Virus record (IMG/VR): IMGVR_UViG_3300045256_000050
Location: 1-64,000 of that record
DNA from: a virus
Direction: 5' to 3' (one strand)
Length of the DNA stretch: 64,000 nt
Below, one piece after another: positions 39,407 to 46,491 of the stretch. Within the stretch, counting starts at the first letter, position 1. Each line of letters opens with the position of its first letter. A program made the translations under genes and the position numbers. The notes under the pieces are model-generated. The model ran no database searches. It was not told where the DNA came from and was given only the letters and a program-made list of their open reading frames with translations.

Positions 39407-40043
39407 TGTAGGTCTTCGGGAGGATTTCGGTCGCCCGTAGAAGAACCTTCATGTAGTCCGAGGACTTGCCGAACATCGAGTCCACCCGGTAGTCCTCGCC
39501 CGAGCAGTTCCCGTCGTGGCCCCAGGCCAGCAGGAAGTGTTCGTTATCCACGTTGTAGTATTGGCCGTCGGCCGGGTCCGAGAAGATCATCTGCTTCTCG
39601 GTGTAGCCGATGGCGACCATGTAGTGCCAAGTTTTCTTCCCGGACCGGACGAGTACGATCACCGGCCGGTCCTGGGATACCTCGTATTTCAACTCGTCGA
39701 AGTTGTCGTTCTTTAACGTGGCCCGGATGCCGTGCTGCTTCAGCACCCGGACGATGTAGTCCGGGGCGGTCATGCCCACTTCGTCGCCGCCGGTGCCGAA
39801 CCAGTGGGTCTTGGTCATCTGCTTGACCTGCTCGATGGTCACGTCCTGCCCGTAGTGGCGTAACACCATCGCCGTGCTGGTCGGGCCGCAGGTGATGCTG
39901 TCGGGCTGTTGTGCGGTCGGGAAGTTCGGGATGGCGTGGGCGGGCGGGTAGTCGAAGTGTTCCGGTATAGAACCGACGATTACAGCCATGACGAACAGCA
40001 CGGCCCCGAACAGGCCGAGCCATTTCTTTTTGATGGTAATCAT
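39390..40043 (-). CDS. secreted or anchored C39-type peptidase, 217 aa
   Basis: ATG 40043 follows GAGGAGGAGAAC; a longer frame lacks support. A membrane segment (about 8-26) precedes a papain-like domain with the C39 start QPDSITCGPTSTAMVL (Cys52), a later TWHYMVAIGY (His) and FSDPADG (Asp). Cys, His and Asp are in the right order for peptidase C39. The substrate is unknown; it would work outside the membrane. Confidence 0.7.
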   Translation of the reverse strand: MITIKKKWLGLFGAVLFVMAVIVGSIPEHFDYPPAHAIPNFPTAQQPDSITCGPTSTAMVLRHYGQDVTIEQVKQMTKTHWFGTGGDEVGMTAPDYIVRVLKQHGIRATLKNDNFDELKYEVSQDRPVIVLVRSGKKTWHYMVAIGYTEKQMIFSDPADGQYYNVDNEHFLLAWGHDGNCSGEDYRVDSMFGKSSDYMKVLLRATEILPKTYITVAP

Positions 40044-40102
40044 GTTCTCCTCCTCATGAAGAACGTTTTCTGTAGTTATTCTTATTTTCCTCCTTTCCGG
40101 TG

Positions 40103-40130
40103 TTGACATTCTGTAAGAAGCGGCTATACT
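40103..40130 (+). promoter_or_regulatory. sigma70-type promoter of the permuted tRNA unit
   Basis: TTGACA (40103-40108), a 16-base spacer and TATACT (40125-40130) form a near-consensus promoter. Transcription would begin near 40137, ahead of the first T arm. Confidence 0.75.
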
Positions 40131-40186
40131 GAGGGGCAGAGTGCAAGCTAAAGGTGAATCTCAAGCTAACCTGCTTGGCAATCAGT

Positions 40187-40263
40187 GTTGGTTCGAATCC
40201 AACTCCCGCTACTTCGCCCAAACGAGTACATAGCGGGATACCCCAATGGCAGAGGGTAAGCCG
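40187..40263 (+). tRNA. circularly permuted tRNA, unit 1 (anticodon unresolved)
   Basis: The T arm GTTGG-TTCGAAT-CCAAC (40187-40203) is followed by the 3' acceptor strand TCCCGCT (40204-40210) and A73 (40211). After 20 bases (40212-40231) comes the matching 5' acceptor strand AGCGGGA (40232-40238, 7 of 7 pairs), then T8 A9 and a D arm with GG in the loop (CCCC-AATGGCAGA-GGGT, 40241-40257). So the 3' half precedes the 5' half. I could not join the outer ends into a canonical anticodon arm. Outer segments AGAGTG (40138-40143) and CACTCT (40286-40291) are complementary. Confidence 0.65.
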
Positions 40264-40395
40264 GGCTATCTCAGCCACAGACTATCACTCTAAGCTAAAA
40301 GATTGGCAGGTGTTCCCTTAATCGAGTGCCAGTGTTTACAACCCTGAGATGCGTGTTCGAATCACGCCTCCCTCGCTCTCGCCCAAACTACTTAC
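40212..40395 (+). other. 20-base intervening sequences of the permuted tRNAs
   Basis: The spacers between the 3' end of each acceptor and the following 5' end are both exactly 20 bases (40212-40231 and 40376-40395) and share TCGCCCAAAC. The rest differs. Such a conserved core could be a processing signal for opening the circular precursor. Confidence 0.65.
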
Positions 40396-40427
40396 GAGGG
40401 AGTGGTCATAATGGAAATGGTACAGGG
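40335..40427 (+). tRNA. circularly permuted tRNA-Val(UAC), unit 2
   Basis: Read 3' half first: loop TTTACAA (40335-40341, anticodon TAC), stem CCCTG (40342-40346), AGAT, T arm GCGTG-TTCGAAT-CACGC (40351-40367), acceptor CTCCCTC (40368-40374), G73. After 20 bases the 5' half begins: GAGGGAG (40396-40402), TG, D arm GTCA-TAATGGAAA-TGGT (40405-40421), A26 and stem CAGGG (40423-40427). CAGGG pairs CCCTG 5 of 5 and the acceptor 7 of 7. Rejoined, this gives a regular 73-base tRNA. No unpermuted copy of the 5' half is present upstream. Confidence 0.75.
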
Positions 40428-40518
40428 TAGATAGATTGAATAACTGGCTTAAACGGATACAGTAAGGGGACTCGCAGTAATTGTACCATGCCGTTTTCAC
40501 TACTAATGAAAATTCTCG

Positions 40519-40556
40519 GGCCAGGGGGCGGGCTATGCCTCCTGGCCTCTTTTTTT
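40519..40556 (+). terminator. intrinsic terminator of the permuted tRNA unit
   Basis: GGCCAGG (40519-40525) pairs CCTGGCC (40541-40547) with an inner GGC/GCC, followed by TCTTTTTTT. It closes a transcript of about 420 bases that began at the 40103 promoter. Confidence 0.9.
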
Positions 40557-40566
40557 GAAAGCACTT

Positions 40567-40890
40567 ATGTTCGCTGAAGAAGAACTGCTCGCCACCAAGA
40601 AGCCCGCCGTGTACTGCCCGGACGGGAAGAACCAATACTTCACTTGGTTCAGGATGTACGACAACCACCCGCCGGGGTTCAGGCCGAACCTGCTGCCGGT
40701 GGAAGTGTTCGATTTGATTCGTGAACAGGAAGAACTGGATGCGACGGATGCGGAGGGGAATCCTCCCTACGCCATCGGGTTTGATACCGAGGAAGAGGCG
40801 TGGGAGGCGGCAATCACGGCCGTGCTGACCATTGCGGAGCGGAACGATCAGCGTCGTTCAGGAGATACCTCTTCCGCTTCGGCCACTTGA
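40567..40890 (+). CDS. hypothetical acidic protein, 107 aa
   Basis: ATG 40567 lies only ten bases after the U tract of the terminator and has no ribosome binding site; a TTG at 40555 is a less likely start. The protein has an aromatic first half (NQYFTWFRMYDNHPPGF) and an acidic helical second half. Its end overlaps the convergent cupin gene by 77 bases. It may need its own leaderless promoter. Confidence 0.5.
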   Translation: MFAEEELLATKKPAVYCPDGKNQYFTWFRMYDNHPPGFRPNLLPVEVFDLIREQEELDATDAEGNPPYAIGFDTEEEAWEAAITAVLTIAERNDQRRSGDTSSASAT

Positions 40891-41314
40891 TCTTGAACGA
40901 CTTCCAGTGAATGTACTCGATCCGCTCCGGGTTCCACTCGTCGTCGAGCAGCGTAAGTACGATACTTTCTTCGTGGGCCAACAGGCCCATCGCACAGTAT
41001 TCCGGCACCAGGACGGAGTTGTTCGTGTCCAGGTCAACCGTGTAGGTGTTATTAAACGTGTCCGAGTCGTCCCGGAGATCGACGACGGCCAGGAACACCC
41101 CGCCCCGGACGACGTGGACGAGCCGCTGGCTGTTGAGCCGGTGCAGCCCCTTCACCGTGCCGCTGCCCAGGTAATCGACCGTCACCCCGACGGGGAACAT
41201 GTGTTCCATTACGGAACTGCGGTAGAGTTCGAAGGAACCGCTGTGCTGTTGTTCGACGTACTCGTGTTCGATGTAAAGCAAGTTTGCGATCTGATCGACT
41301 TCTTCCTTTTTCAT
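40814..41314 (-). CDS. RmlC-like sugar-epimerase-family cupin, 166 aa
   Basis: The core GLHRLN, LVHVVRGGVFLAVVDLRDDS, LVPEYCAMGLLA and the late FKIKWPKRKRYLLNDAD follow the order of dTDP-4-dehydrorhamnose 3,5-epimerase (RmlC) proteins. It would act on nucleotide sugars; the true substrate is uncertain because the family also contains non-epimerases. ATG 41314 follows GGGAG. Confidence 0.65.
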   Translation of the reverse strand: MKKEEVDQIANLLYIEHEYVEQQHSGSFELYRSSVMEHMFPVGVTVDYLGSGTVKGLHRLNSQRLVHVVRGGVFLAVVDLRDDSDTFNNTYTVDLDTNNSVLVPEYCAMGLLAHEESIVLTLLDDEWNPERIEYIHWKSFKIKWPKRKRYLLNDADRSAPQWSARP

Positions 41315-41351
41315 GGCTCCCTCCATAGATAGTATAAAGGAAAAAGTCAAT

Positions 41352-42434
41352 ATGTCCAAGTCATTTACTGATTATGTTTATCGGCGACTCCTCAGTGAAG
41401 TGGAGGACGTGGGTGCCGCTACGGAAGCCCCCGCTCCTGGCGAGGACACGGTGGCCGAGAAGAAGCAAAAGGTCAAGAACGTGCAGGCGGGGTTCGCCCA
41501 GGCACGGGAAGAACTCTCGAAGATGGTGGACGCCAAGTTCGCCGAACTCGAAGGCCAACTCCAGCGGTCGTTCGGCTCGCAGCAGAAGATCAACTCCGTG
41601 GACCGGGCGAAGATCGTTCAGGTGTTAGGTAAGATCGCCGACAAGATTAACAGTTGGGGCGACAGCGACCAGGACGTTCAGTACGCCGCCCCGGCAGCGG
41701 AACAAGTGCCGACCCGTGTCCCGCCGGTCGCCGCAGAAGGCATCCGGGCGGTCAACGGGTTGCTGATCGAGGCCGAGTTGTACGTCGAGGACAACCACGG
41801 CATGAAGATTCAGTCGGTGAAGTCGTACCTGCAAAAAGTGAAGGCCGAGATCATGCAGCAGGTGGACAACACGCTGCGGGCGTTGCAGAACGACGCCGTG
41901 ATGAAGATGATGAACGACATCCACAAGAGCGTGTCCACCGTCCAGGGCATCGTCAGCGGCCAGTCGCCGTTGAACGCCACGGAGAAGATCGACGCCTACC
42001 ACAACCTACAACAGTTGGGTAACACGATTGCGATGTCGGCCGCTCCGAAGCTGAAGTTCGGCGAGCGGCTGCCGAAGTCCACCAGCCCGGTGCAGATCAT
42101 CCTCGGCGGCGGGCACGTCCTGAACTTCAACCCGTCCGACCGTGACTCGATCCAGGCGGCGATGGGCAAGTTGCGTAACCCACGGGCCGTCAAGATCAAG
42201 GTCGGTGATCGGGTCGAGACGGTGGACATCTCGAACAAGCAGCAGATGGCCGACATCATTTCCGCCGCTCAGGAGGCGATGGAGATGGGCGGGCAACAAC
42301 TGGCGGCGGCGAACAAGGTGGCGGCTCAGCCGAACGACCCGCTGAAGGCGGCTCGCCAGCCACGGAAGAAGATGTTCCCGACTCCGGCAAAGCCGTCGAT
42401 GCCGGTCGCCCTCGGGCCGGGCGTTGGTGAGTAA
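41352..42434 (+). CDS. coiled-coil putative virion protein, 360 aa
   Basis: The N-terminus MSKSFTDYVYRRLLSE resembles a capsid-targeting peptide. Long helical segments with coiled-coil character follow (about 40-75 and 130-200), then a small beta domain near 245-285 (PVQIILGGGHVLNFNPSD) and a Pro-rich end. GTATAAAG 13 bases ahead of ATG may be a late promoter. No named family is recognised. Confidence 0.5.
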   Translation: MSKSFTDYVYRRLLSEVEDVGAATEAPAPGEDTVAEKKQKVKNVQAGFAQAREELSKMVDAKFAELEGQLQRSFGSQQKINSVDRAKIVQVLGKIADKINSWGDSDQDVQYAAPAAEQVPTRVPPVAAEGIRAVNGLLIEAELYVEDNHGMKIQSVKSYLQKVKAEIMQQVDNTLRALQNDAVMKMMNDIHKSVSTVQGIVSGQSPLNATEKIDAYHNLQQLGNTIAMSAAPKLKFGERLPKSTSPVQIILGGGHVLNFNPSDRDSIQAAMGKLRNPRAVKIKVGDRVETVDISNKQQMADIISAAQEAMEMGGQQLAAANKVAAQPNDPLKAARQPRKKMFPTPAKPSMPVALGPGVGE

Positions 42435-43093
42435 TGGTTTCCATCGTTTTCTTTAACTGGAAACGCCCGGAGAACCTGACGCAGATCATAGACACGCAGT
42501 CGGCTTACGGCTGCGTGTCTGAGTTTATAGTCTTCAACAATTCTCCCGTCCCCTTCTTCCACGACAAGGCTCAGGTCTTGAACTCCACCCACGACTTCGG
42601 CCTTAAGTGCAGGTGGGCACCGGCCTGTTTCGCCACGTCCCCCATCATCTTACTCCAAGACGACGACCTGATCCTGCCCGAGATGACCATACGGATTCTG
42701 GAGGCCATGACCGTGCGTGACCCGCACCGCATCCACGGGGTCTTCGGCCGACGGATCGGTGTCGGGTACGACCGGAGGAACGCTTACGGAGCGTGCGACA
42801 TCGTGCTGAACCGTGTGTCGATGTTCCATCGGTCGGCGTTGCCGGTTATTATTCAATGTGCCAACGACTACCGGGACGCCGGGTACGAGATACCGCACAA
42901 GAACGGCGAGGACATCTTCATGTCGTATGCCGTGCGGTCCTGGCACTGGAAGCGGCCGTTCGCTTACAGGCTGCCGGTGGTCGAGTTACCGGCTGGGCAC
43001 GCTCTGTCGGACCGGCCGACGCACTTCGAGGAGAGGGTTACTATTTGTAATCAGTGTAAGGCGTTTTTCGCCGGAAGACTTCCGGCGGCATAA
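42434..43093 (+). CDS. GT64-like glycosyltransferase (GT-A fold), 219 aa
   Basis: An N-terminal strand (MVSIVFFNWKRPENL) is followed by the metal-binding ILLQDDDLILPE (Asp76-78) and VFGRRIGVGY, then NGEDIFMSYAV, the pattern of exostosin-like (EXTL2/GT64) transferases, including the late acidic GED. It would transfer a sugar to an unknown acceptor. Its first base overlaps the previous stop (TAATG). Confidence 0.65.
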   Translation: MVSIVFFNWKRPENLTQIIDTQSAYGCVSEFIVFNNSPVPFFHDKAQVLNSTHDFGLKCRWAPACFATSPIILLQDDDLILPEMTIRILEAMTVRDPHRIHGVFGRRIGVGYDRRNAYGACDIVLNRVSMFHRSALPVIIQCANDYRDAGYEIPHKNGEDIFMSYAVRSWHWKRPFAYRLPVVELPAGHALSDRPTHFEERVTICNQCKAFFAGRLPAA

Positions 43094-43111
43094 ATAGAGG
43101 AGGAGGTACTT

Positions 43112-43423
43112 ATGTTGCACCTGTTTGGTTGGTTGATTTACGGCCTGATCGTGGGCTGGATTGCAAAGAAGCTTCACCCAGGTGAAGACCCGGTAGGGTT
43201 CCTACCGACCCTGGGCATCGGCGTGGCTGGCTCTTACGTCGGTGGGTTCTTGAACTGGATGCTCGGCTACGGCGGCAGCCCGATCTCGTCGTCGGGCCTC
43301 ATCATGGGTATCATCGGCGGCGTGATCTGCTGCGTGATCTACCGCCAAGTAAAGATTCAGCAGTTCGTTAAGATTCAGGGCCGTGCGCCCCGGATGTTTG
43401 TCCCGAAAAGTGAGCAGAAATAA
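43112..43423 (+). CDS. GlsB/YeaQ/YmgE-family membrane protein, 103 aa
   Basis: Three hydrophobic stretches and the motif pattern LIVGWIAKKLHPGEDPVGF-GIGVAGSYVGG and IIGGVICCVIYR are those of the transglycosylase-associated GlsB/YeaQ family, linked to envelope stress in bacteria. GAGGAGGAGG gives a strong ribosome binding site, and CATAAATAG lies upstream. Confidence 0.75.
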   Translation: MLHLFGWLIYGLIVGWIAKKLHPGEDPVGFLPTLGIGVAGSYVGGFLNWMLGYGGSPISSSGLIMGIIGGVICCVIYRQVKIQQFVKIQGRAPRMFVPKSEQK

Positions 43424-44048
43424 GGTCTAGCATCTGCTTGCCGATTTCCGAACCCTTCAGCCCCGTCAGGTAGTTCCTGTGCGACTGGTTGAAGGGTTCT
43501 TCTTTTACCATCATCTCGGCCAGCCGGGGTAGGAACCGCATCCCCGGATACTTCTTTTTGTACGCCTCGGCGATCTCCCGTGCGTAGGCCCGCATCTCGC
43601 CCGGATCGGACAGGTAGTCCACCGGGTCTTCGTGGCTCTGGCCGGGGAAGAAGATGTGTTCCACTTCATGCTCGACGGCACTGAGCAACTTCTTCACGCC
43701 CTCGTCCGGGTTTTTGTCCACAAGCCGGGCGTTGAACGTCATGCCGGAGAACTCGCCGTTGTTGTGTTGGGTGCTGGCGGTGACGTGCGGGTCGTTAATC
43801 TGGGCAAACTGCACCGGCTTCCCCATGATCCCGTGCCCGAGTTCTTTCGGAAACAGGAGGGTGTTGCCCCGCTGTGCGTCTTTCGGCCAGACGGCTTTGA
43901 GATAGACAATAAACGGACGGCGGGCTTGATCCCTCTTGAGTTGGGAGTAAGCCTGTCGTATCATGTTGCTTAAGAAGCTGGCGACCTGCCCCGAGAGGGA
44001 CTGGTAGTCCTCGTTCAGTTTGCGAGCCAAAAACCGGGTGAATGTCAT
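43368..44048 (-). CDS. zincin-like metalloprotease with capsid-targeting-like start, 226 aa
   Basis: HEVEH near residue 128 (AVEHEVEHIFFPGQ) is an HExxH zinc motif followed by SDPGEMRAYA, whose Glu is well placed as the third ligand. The N-terminus MTFTRFLARKLNED resembles a capsid-targeting sequence. It converges on the GlsB-like gene with a 56-base overlap, and its start codon overlaps that of the divergent gene at 44047. Confidence 0.6.
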   Translation of the reverse strand: MTFTRFLARKLNEDYQSLSGQVASFLSNMIRQAYSQLKRDQARRPFIVYLKAVWPKDAQRGNTLLFPKELGHGIMGKPVQFAQINDPHVTASTQHNNGEFSGMTFNARLVDKNPDEGVKKLLSAVEHEVEHIFFPGQSHEDPVDYLSDPGEMRAYAREIAEAYKKKYPGMRFLPRLAEMMVKEEPFNQSHRNYLTGLKGSEIGKQMLDLISAHFSGQTSGAHGPES

Positions 44049-44232
44049 GAATCCTCAGATGTTCTACGTCGGCGATCTCGTAGAGTGGGATACGGTTGTC
44101 GGGCCGACCAGGGGTCACATCCAAGCCGTGAAAGACGGCATGTACATCATCCACTACGGTCCCTGGGACGACGTAACCTCGTGTCCCTGCCACACCCCTC
44201 AACTCCTACGATTGATATCTAGGGGAAAGTAA
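44047..44232 (+). CDS. small SH3-like protein, 61 aa
   Basis: The start ATG (44047-44049) overlaps the reverse ATG of the metalloprotease gene (CATG). The sequence FYVGDLVEWDTVVGPTRGHI-AVKDGMYIIHY reads as a small KOW/SH3-like barrel, followed by a CPCH tail. It may bind nucleic acid. Confidence 0.5.
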   Translation: MNPQMFYVGDLVEWDTVVGPTRGHIQAVKDGMYIIHYGPWDDVTSCPCHTPQLLRLISRGK

Positions 44233-44264
44233 CGGAGTTCTGTAACTCATAAACGGAGACTAGC

Positions 44265-44894
44265 ATGGATGCGAAATGGGACGAAATCGACGCCCTGGAC
44301 TTCACTTCGGTGAAGGAGAAGCTGAAGTCGCAGAAAAGCTGGTGGTGGAAGTGGCGAAACAGCATCGACAAACTGGAGGGTGAGTACAAGCAGTTCTTGT
44401 ACTTGATCGCCACCAACCCCAGCAAGACCGTCGTGCCGTGGACGCAGCAACTCGACGACTTCTGGCACGCCCACATCCTCGATACCCGCAAGTACGAGGA
44501 GGACTGCAAGAAGATTTTCGGCCGGACGATCCACCACAACCCGCACCTACCCGTCGGGAGCTACGAGCAAAAGAAAGCGTTCAACGAAACGAAGGACATG
44601 TACCGGGCCGCTTTCGACCGGAAAAAGGGCACGGCCTACGCCGGGGATACGACGACTTCCTCGGGTGGTGATGTCGTGTTCATGCCCGTCGTGTTCTGTG
44701 GAGGCGGCTGTGCCAGTCACTCAACAACCCACTCCTCCGGCGACCACGCAGCCGCTTGCGGCACCGGCGGACACGCTGCTTCCTGTGGTGGCGGTGGAGG
44801 AGACGCAGGCGGCGGTGGCGGGGGTTGTGGTGGAGGCGGCGGTGGGTGTGGCGGCGGGGGCGGTTGCGGTGGTGGAGGGTGCGGCGGAAGCTGA
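44265..44894 (+). CDS. glycine-rich domain protein with Cys/Gly tail, 209 aa
   Basis: DDFWHAHILDTRKYEEDC and FGRTIHHNPH (about residues 64-95) are the hallmark of glycine-rich domain proteins (DxxWHxHxxxxxxYxxDC). The C-terminal 60 residues are almost only Gly, Cys, Ser, His and Ala, with GGGC runs, a possible metal- or surface-binding tail. The function is unknown. Confidence 0.7.
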   Translation: MDAKWDEIDALDFTSVKEKLKSQKSWWWKWRNSIDKLEGEYKQFLYLIATNPSKTVVPWTQQLDDFWHAHILDTRKYEEDCKKIFGRTIHHNPHLPVGSYEQKKAFNETKDMYRAAFDRKKGTAYAGDTTTSSGGDVVFMPVVFCGGGCASHSTTHSSGDHAAACGTGGHAASCGGGGGDAGGGGGGCGGGGGGCGGGGGCGGGGCGGS

Positions 44895-44955
44895 CCTTCG
44901 GGCCAAGTTCTTGCGGATCAAGGAGTCGGCGATCCGTAAGAACAACGAAGCCTGG

Positions 44956-45168
44956 ATGATGGCGAAACACGGTCGCATCATCGCCGGGTACTGCGCCTGC
45001 TGCGGCAGGATCAGGGAACTGAACGGAATCTGCATTCACGACAAGGAGTGTTGCGTTGAACCAGACGGAGTACGAGACTTCACTGAAGAAGGAACTGCTC
45101 GACGTGTGCCGCCGAGTGAGCGTCGTGAGACGTGGGGAGATTACGCTGGCCTCGGGCCGAACAACTGA
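44956..45168 (+). CDS. possible small zinc-type protein, 70 aa
   Basis: The frame contains YCACCGR and CIHDKECC, Cys/His spacing like a small zinc finger, but has no clear ribosome binding site, and its last 110 bases overlap the OPRT gene. It could instead be an out-of-frame remnant. Confidence 0.3.
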   Translation: MMAKHGRIIAGYCACCGRIRELNGICIHDKECCVEPDGVRDFTEEGTARRVPPSERRETWGDYAGLGPNN

Positions 45169-45646
45169 CGTGTACTTGGACATGCGGAAGGCGATTCTCG
45201 ACGGGGCCGGTTGTGGTCTGATCGCCGAGTTGTTCCGCCTCAAAGTCGGCCAGCACTACCCCGAGCTTCAGGCGATTGGGGGCATGGGTTACGGGGCGGC
45301 ACCGCTCGTCGGTTCGTTCCTCTTCAACTGCCCGATGACGACCGGCTTCTTGGTCCGAAAAGGACAAAAGGAGTACGGGACGCAGAAGATGGTCGAAGGG
45401 GACATCAGTCCGGGGACTCGCTGCGGGCTGCTCGAAGACGTAACCACCACCGGCGGGAGCGTCCTGAGTGCGGCCATCAAGACGGCGGAAGTCACCGGGG
45501 AGCGGCCGAAGTTCGCCTTCACGGTAGTGGACCGGGGCGAGGGGGCTGTGGAGATGCTGGCCTCCCAGGGAATCACGTTGATCCCCTTGCTGACGATGGG
45601 CGAGTTGCTAGAAACTGACTTTACACCCGAACCCCGTGGGGTATAG
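45056..45646 (+). CDS. pyrE: orotate phosphoribosyltransferase, 196 aa
   Basis: GGMGYGAAPLVGS (76-88), FLVRKxxKEYGTQKMVEG and the PRPP loop LLEDVTTTGGSV (125-136) are those of OPRT. It joins orotate to PRPP, making OMP in pyrimidine synthesis, and fits with the dCMP deaminase as nucleotide-supply genes. Start TTG 45056 follows AAGGAGTGTTGCG. Confidence 0.85.
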   Translation: MNQTEYETSLKKELLDVCRRVSVVRRGEITLASGRTTDVYLDMRKAILDGAGCGLIAELFRLKVGQHYPELQAIGGMGYGAAPLVGSFLFNCPMTTGFLVRKGQKEYGTQKMVEGDISPGTRCGLLEDVTTTGGSVLSAAIKTAEVTGERPKFAFTVVDRGEGAVEMLASQGITLIPLLTMGELLETDFTPEPRGV

Positions 45647-45685
45647 TGCTGTCATGCAAGTGGCCCAACCCCACGGAGGCAAAAC

Positions 45686-46240
45686 ATGCAGGTCAACGGA
45701 TACGAACTCCGGGAGGCGATGAAGCGGTGGAACACGCTCCGCAACATCGCCGCCGCCCAACACAAGGACTCGATCTTCGTCTTCGAGGGCGACGAGAACC
45801 CGTCCCTCGGCGATGTCATCAAGCGGTTCGTCGAGGCCGACAACGCCTACTCCAAGCTGCAAGAAGTGCAGCAGTGGTACAACTCGCTCGTCCAGGTCAA
45901 CTACAAGGGGCTGGACGGCAAGCCGGTCACGTCCACGCTCGCCTTCGCCGTGAAGGCCGTCGGCGGGGCGGGCCGGATCGAGAAGATGTGGCGTGACGCC
46001 TGTTCCGAGAAGCAGGATCGCTACGGCTGCTACCGTCAGGAGCGGGAGCGTGACCCGTCCAAGACCTACGCCAAGCGGGCCATTCCCATCGCCGAGGCGA
46101 TGAAGATGGCCGACCACGCCAGCAAGTACGCCATGACCCTGCGTCAAGCCATCGCCCGTGCCAACACAACCCAGGTCGAAGTGACGACCGGCAAGGGGTG
46201 CCCGATCACCCCGGAGGAACTGGAAAAGCTCCTGAGCTAA
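45686..46240 (+). CDS. hypothetical helical protein, 184 aa
   Basis: Charged helices dominate (MKRWNTLRNIAAAQHKDS, ADNAYSKLQEVQQWYN), with a basic Tyr/Arg middle. A weak resemblance to DIP1984-type proteins is not enough for assignment. ATG follows CACGGAGGCAAAAC. Confidence 0.6.
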   Translation: MQVNGYELREAMKRWNTLRNIAAAQHKDSIFVFEGDENPSLGDVIKRFVEADNAYSKLQEVQQWYNSLVQVNYKGLDGKPVTSTLAFAVKAVGGAGRIEKMWRDACSEKQDRYGCYRQERERDPSKTYAKRAIPIAEAMKMADHASKYAMTLRQAIARANTTQVEVTTGKGCPITPEELEKLLS

Positions 46241-46491
46241 TCCAGGGAACCCGGCGTGAAGAGTAGAGACGATTACACAATTACCCTCGTAACGAAGGTG
46301 GTGGACTACTGATAGGGCTGCCGTCCGTCTCGTAGCTAAATACCCGTCAGCCGCATCCCACGGCACAGTCGGGTGATTGCAAAGGACGCCAGGGGTCGCC
46401 TACTGTAAGTCACCTGCTCGTAGCTGATCTCTACTCTCGGACCCCGGTTGGGCAACTGGCCGGGGTCCACTTTCGTACAAAGGAGGCTGCC
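46241..46491 (+). other. structured leader of the MetRS-like gene
   Basis: The 250 bases contain the repeated CTCGTAGCT (about 46330 and 46408), several short stems (GCCG/CGGC, GGCTG/CAGCC) and a final hairpin GGACCCCGG/CCGGGGTCC (46439-46447 with 46460-46468) 24 bases ahead of the GTG start. It could be a regulatory leader or a separate RNA; it is not a recognisable T-box. Confidence 0.45.

Noticed and set aside
40119-40211. Reading unit 1 of the tRNA locus as an ordinary long tRNA starting at AGCGG (40119)
   Set aside because: The acceptor would have two mismatches against 7/7 for the permuted pairing, the start lies within the promoter, and no anticodon arm forms.
40232-40375. One long tRNA or intron-containing tRNA from 40232 to 40375
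   Set aside because: The acceptor strands match at only 5 of 7 positions, while each pairs perfectly with its other neighbour; no group I intron core was found.
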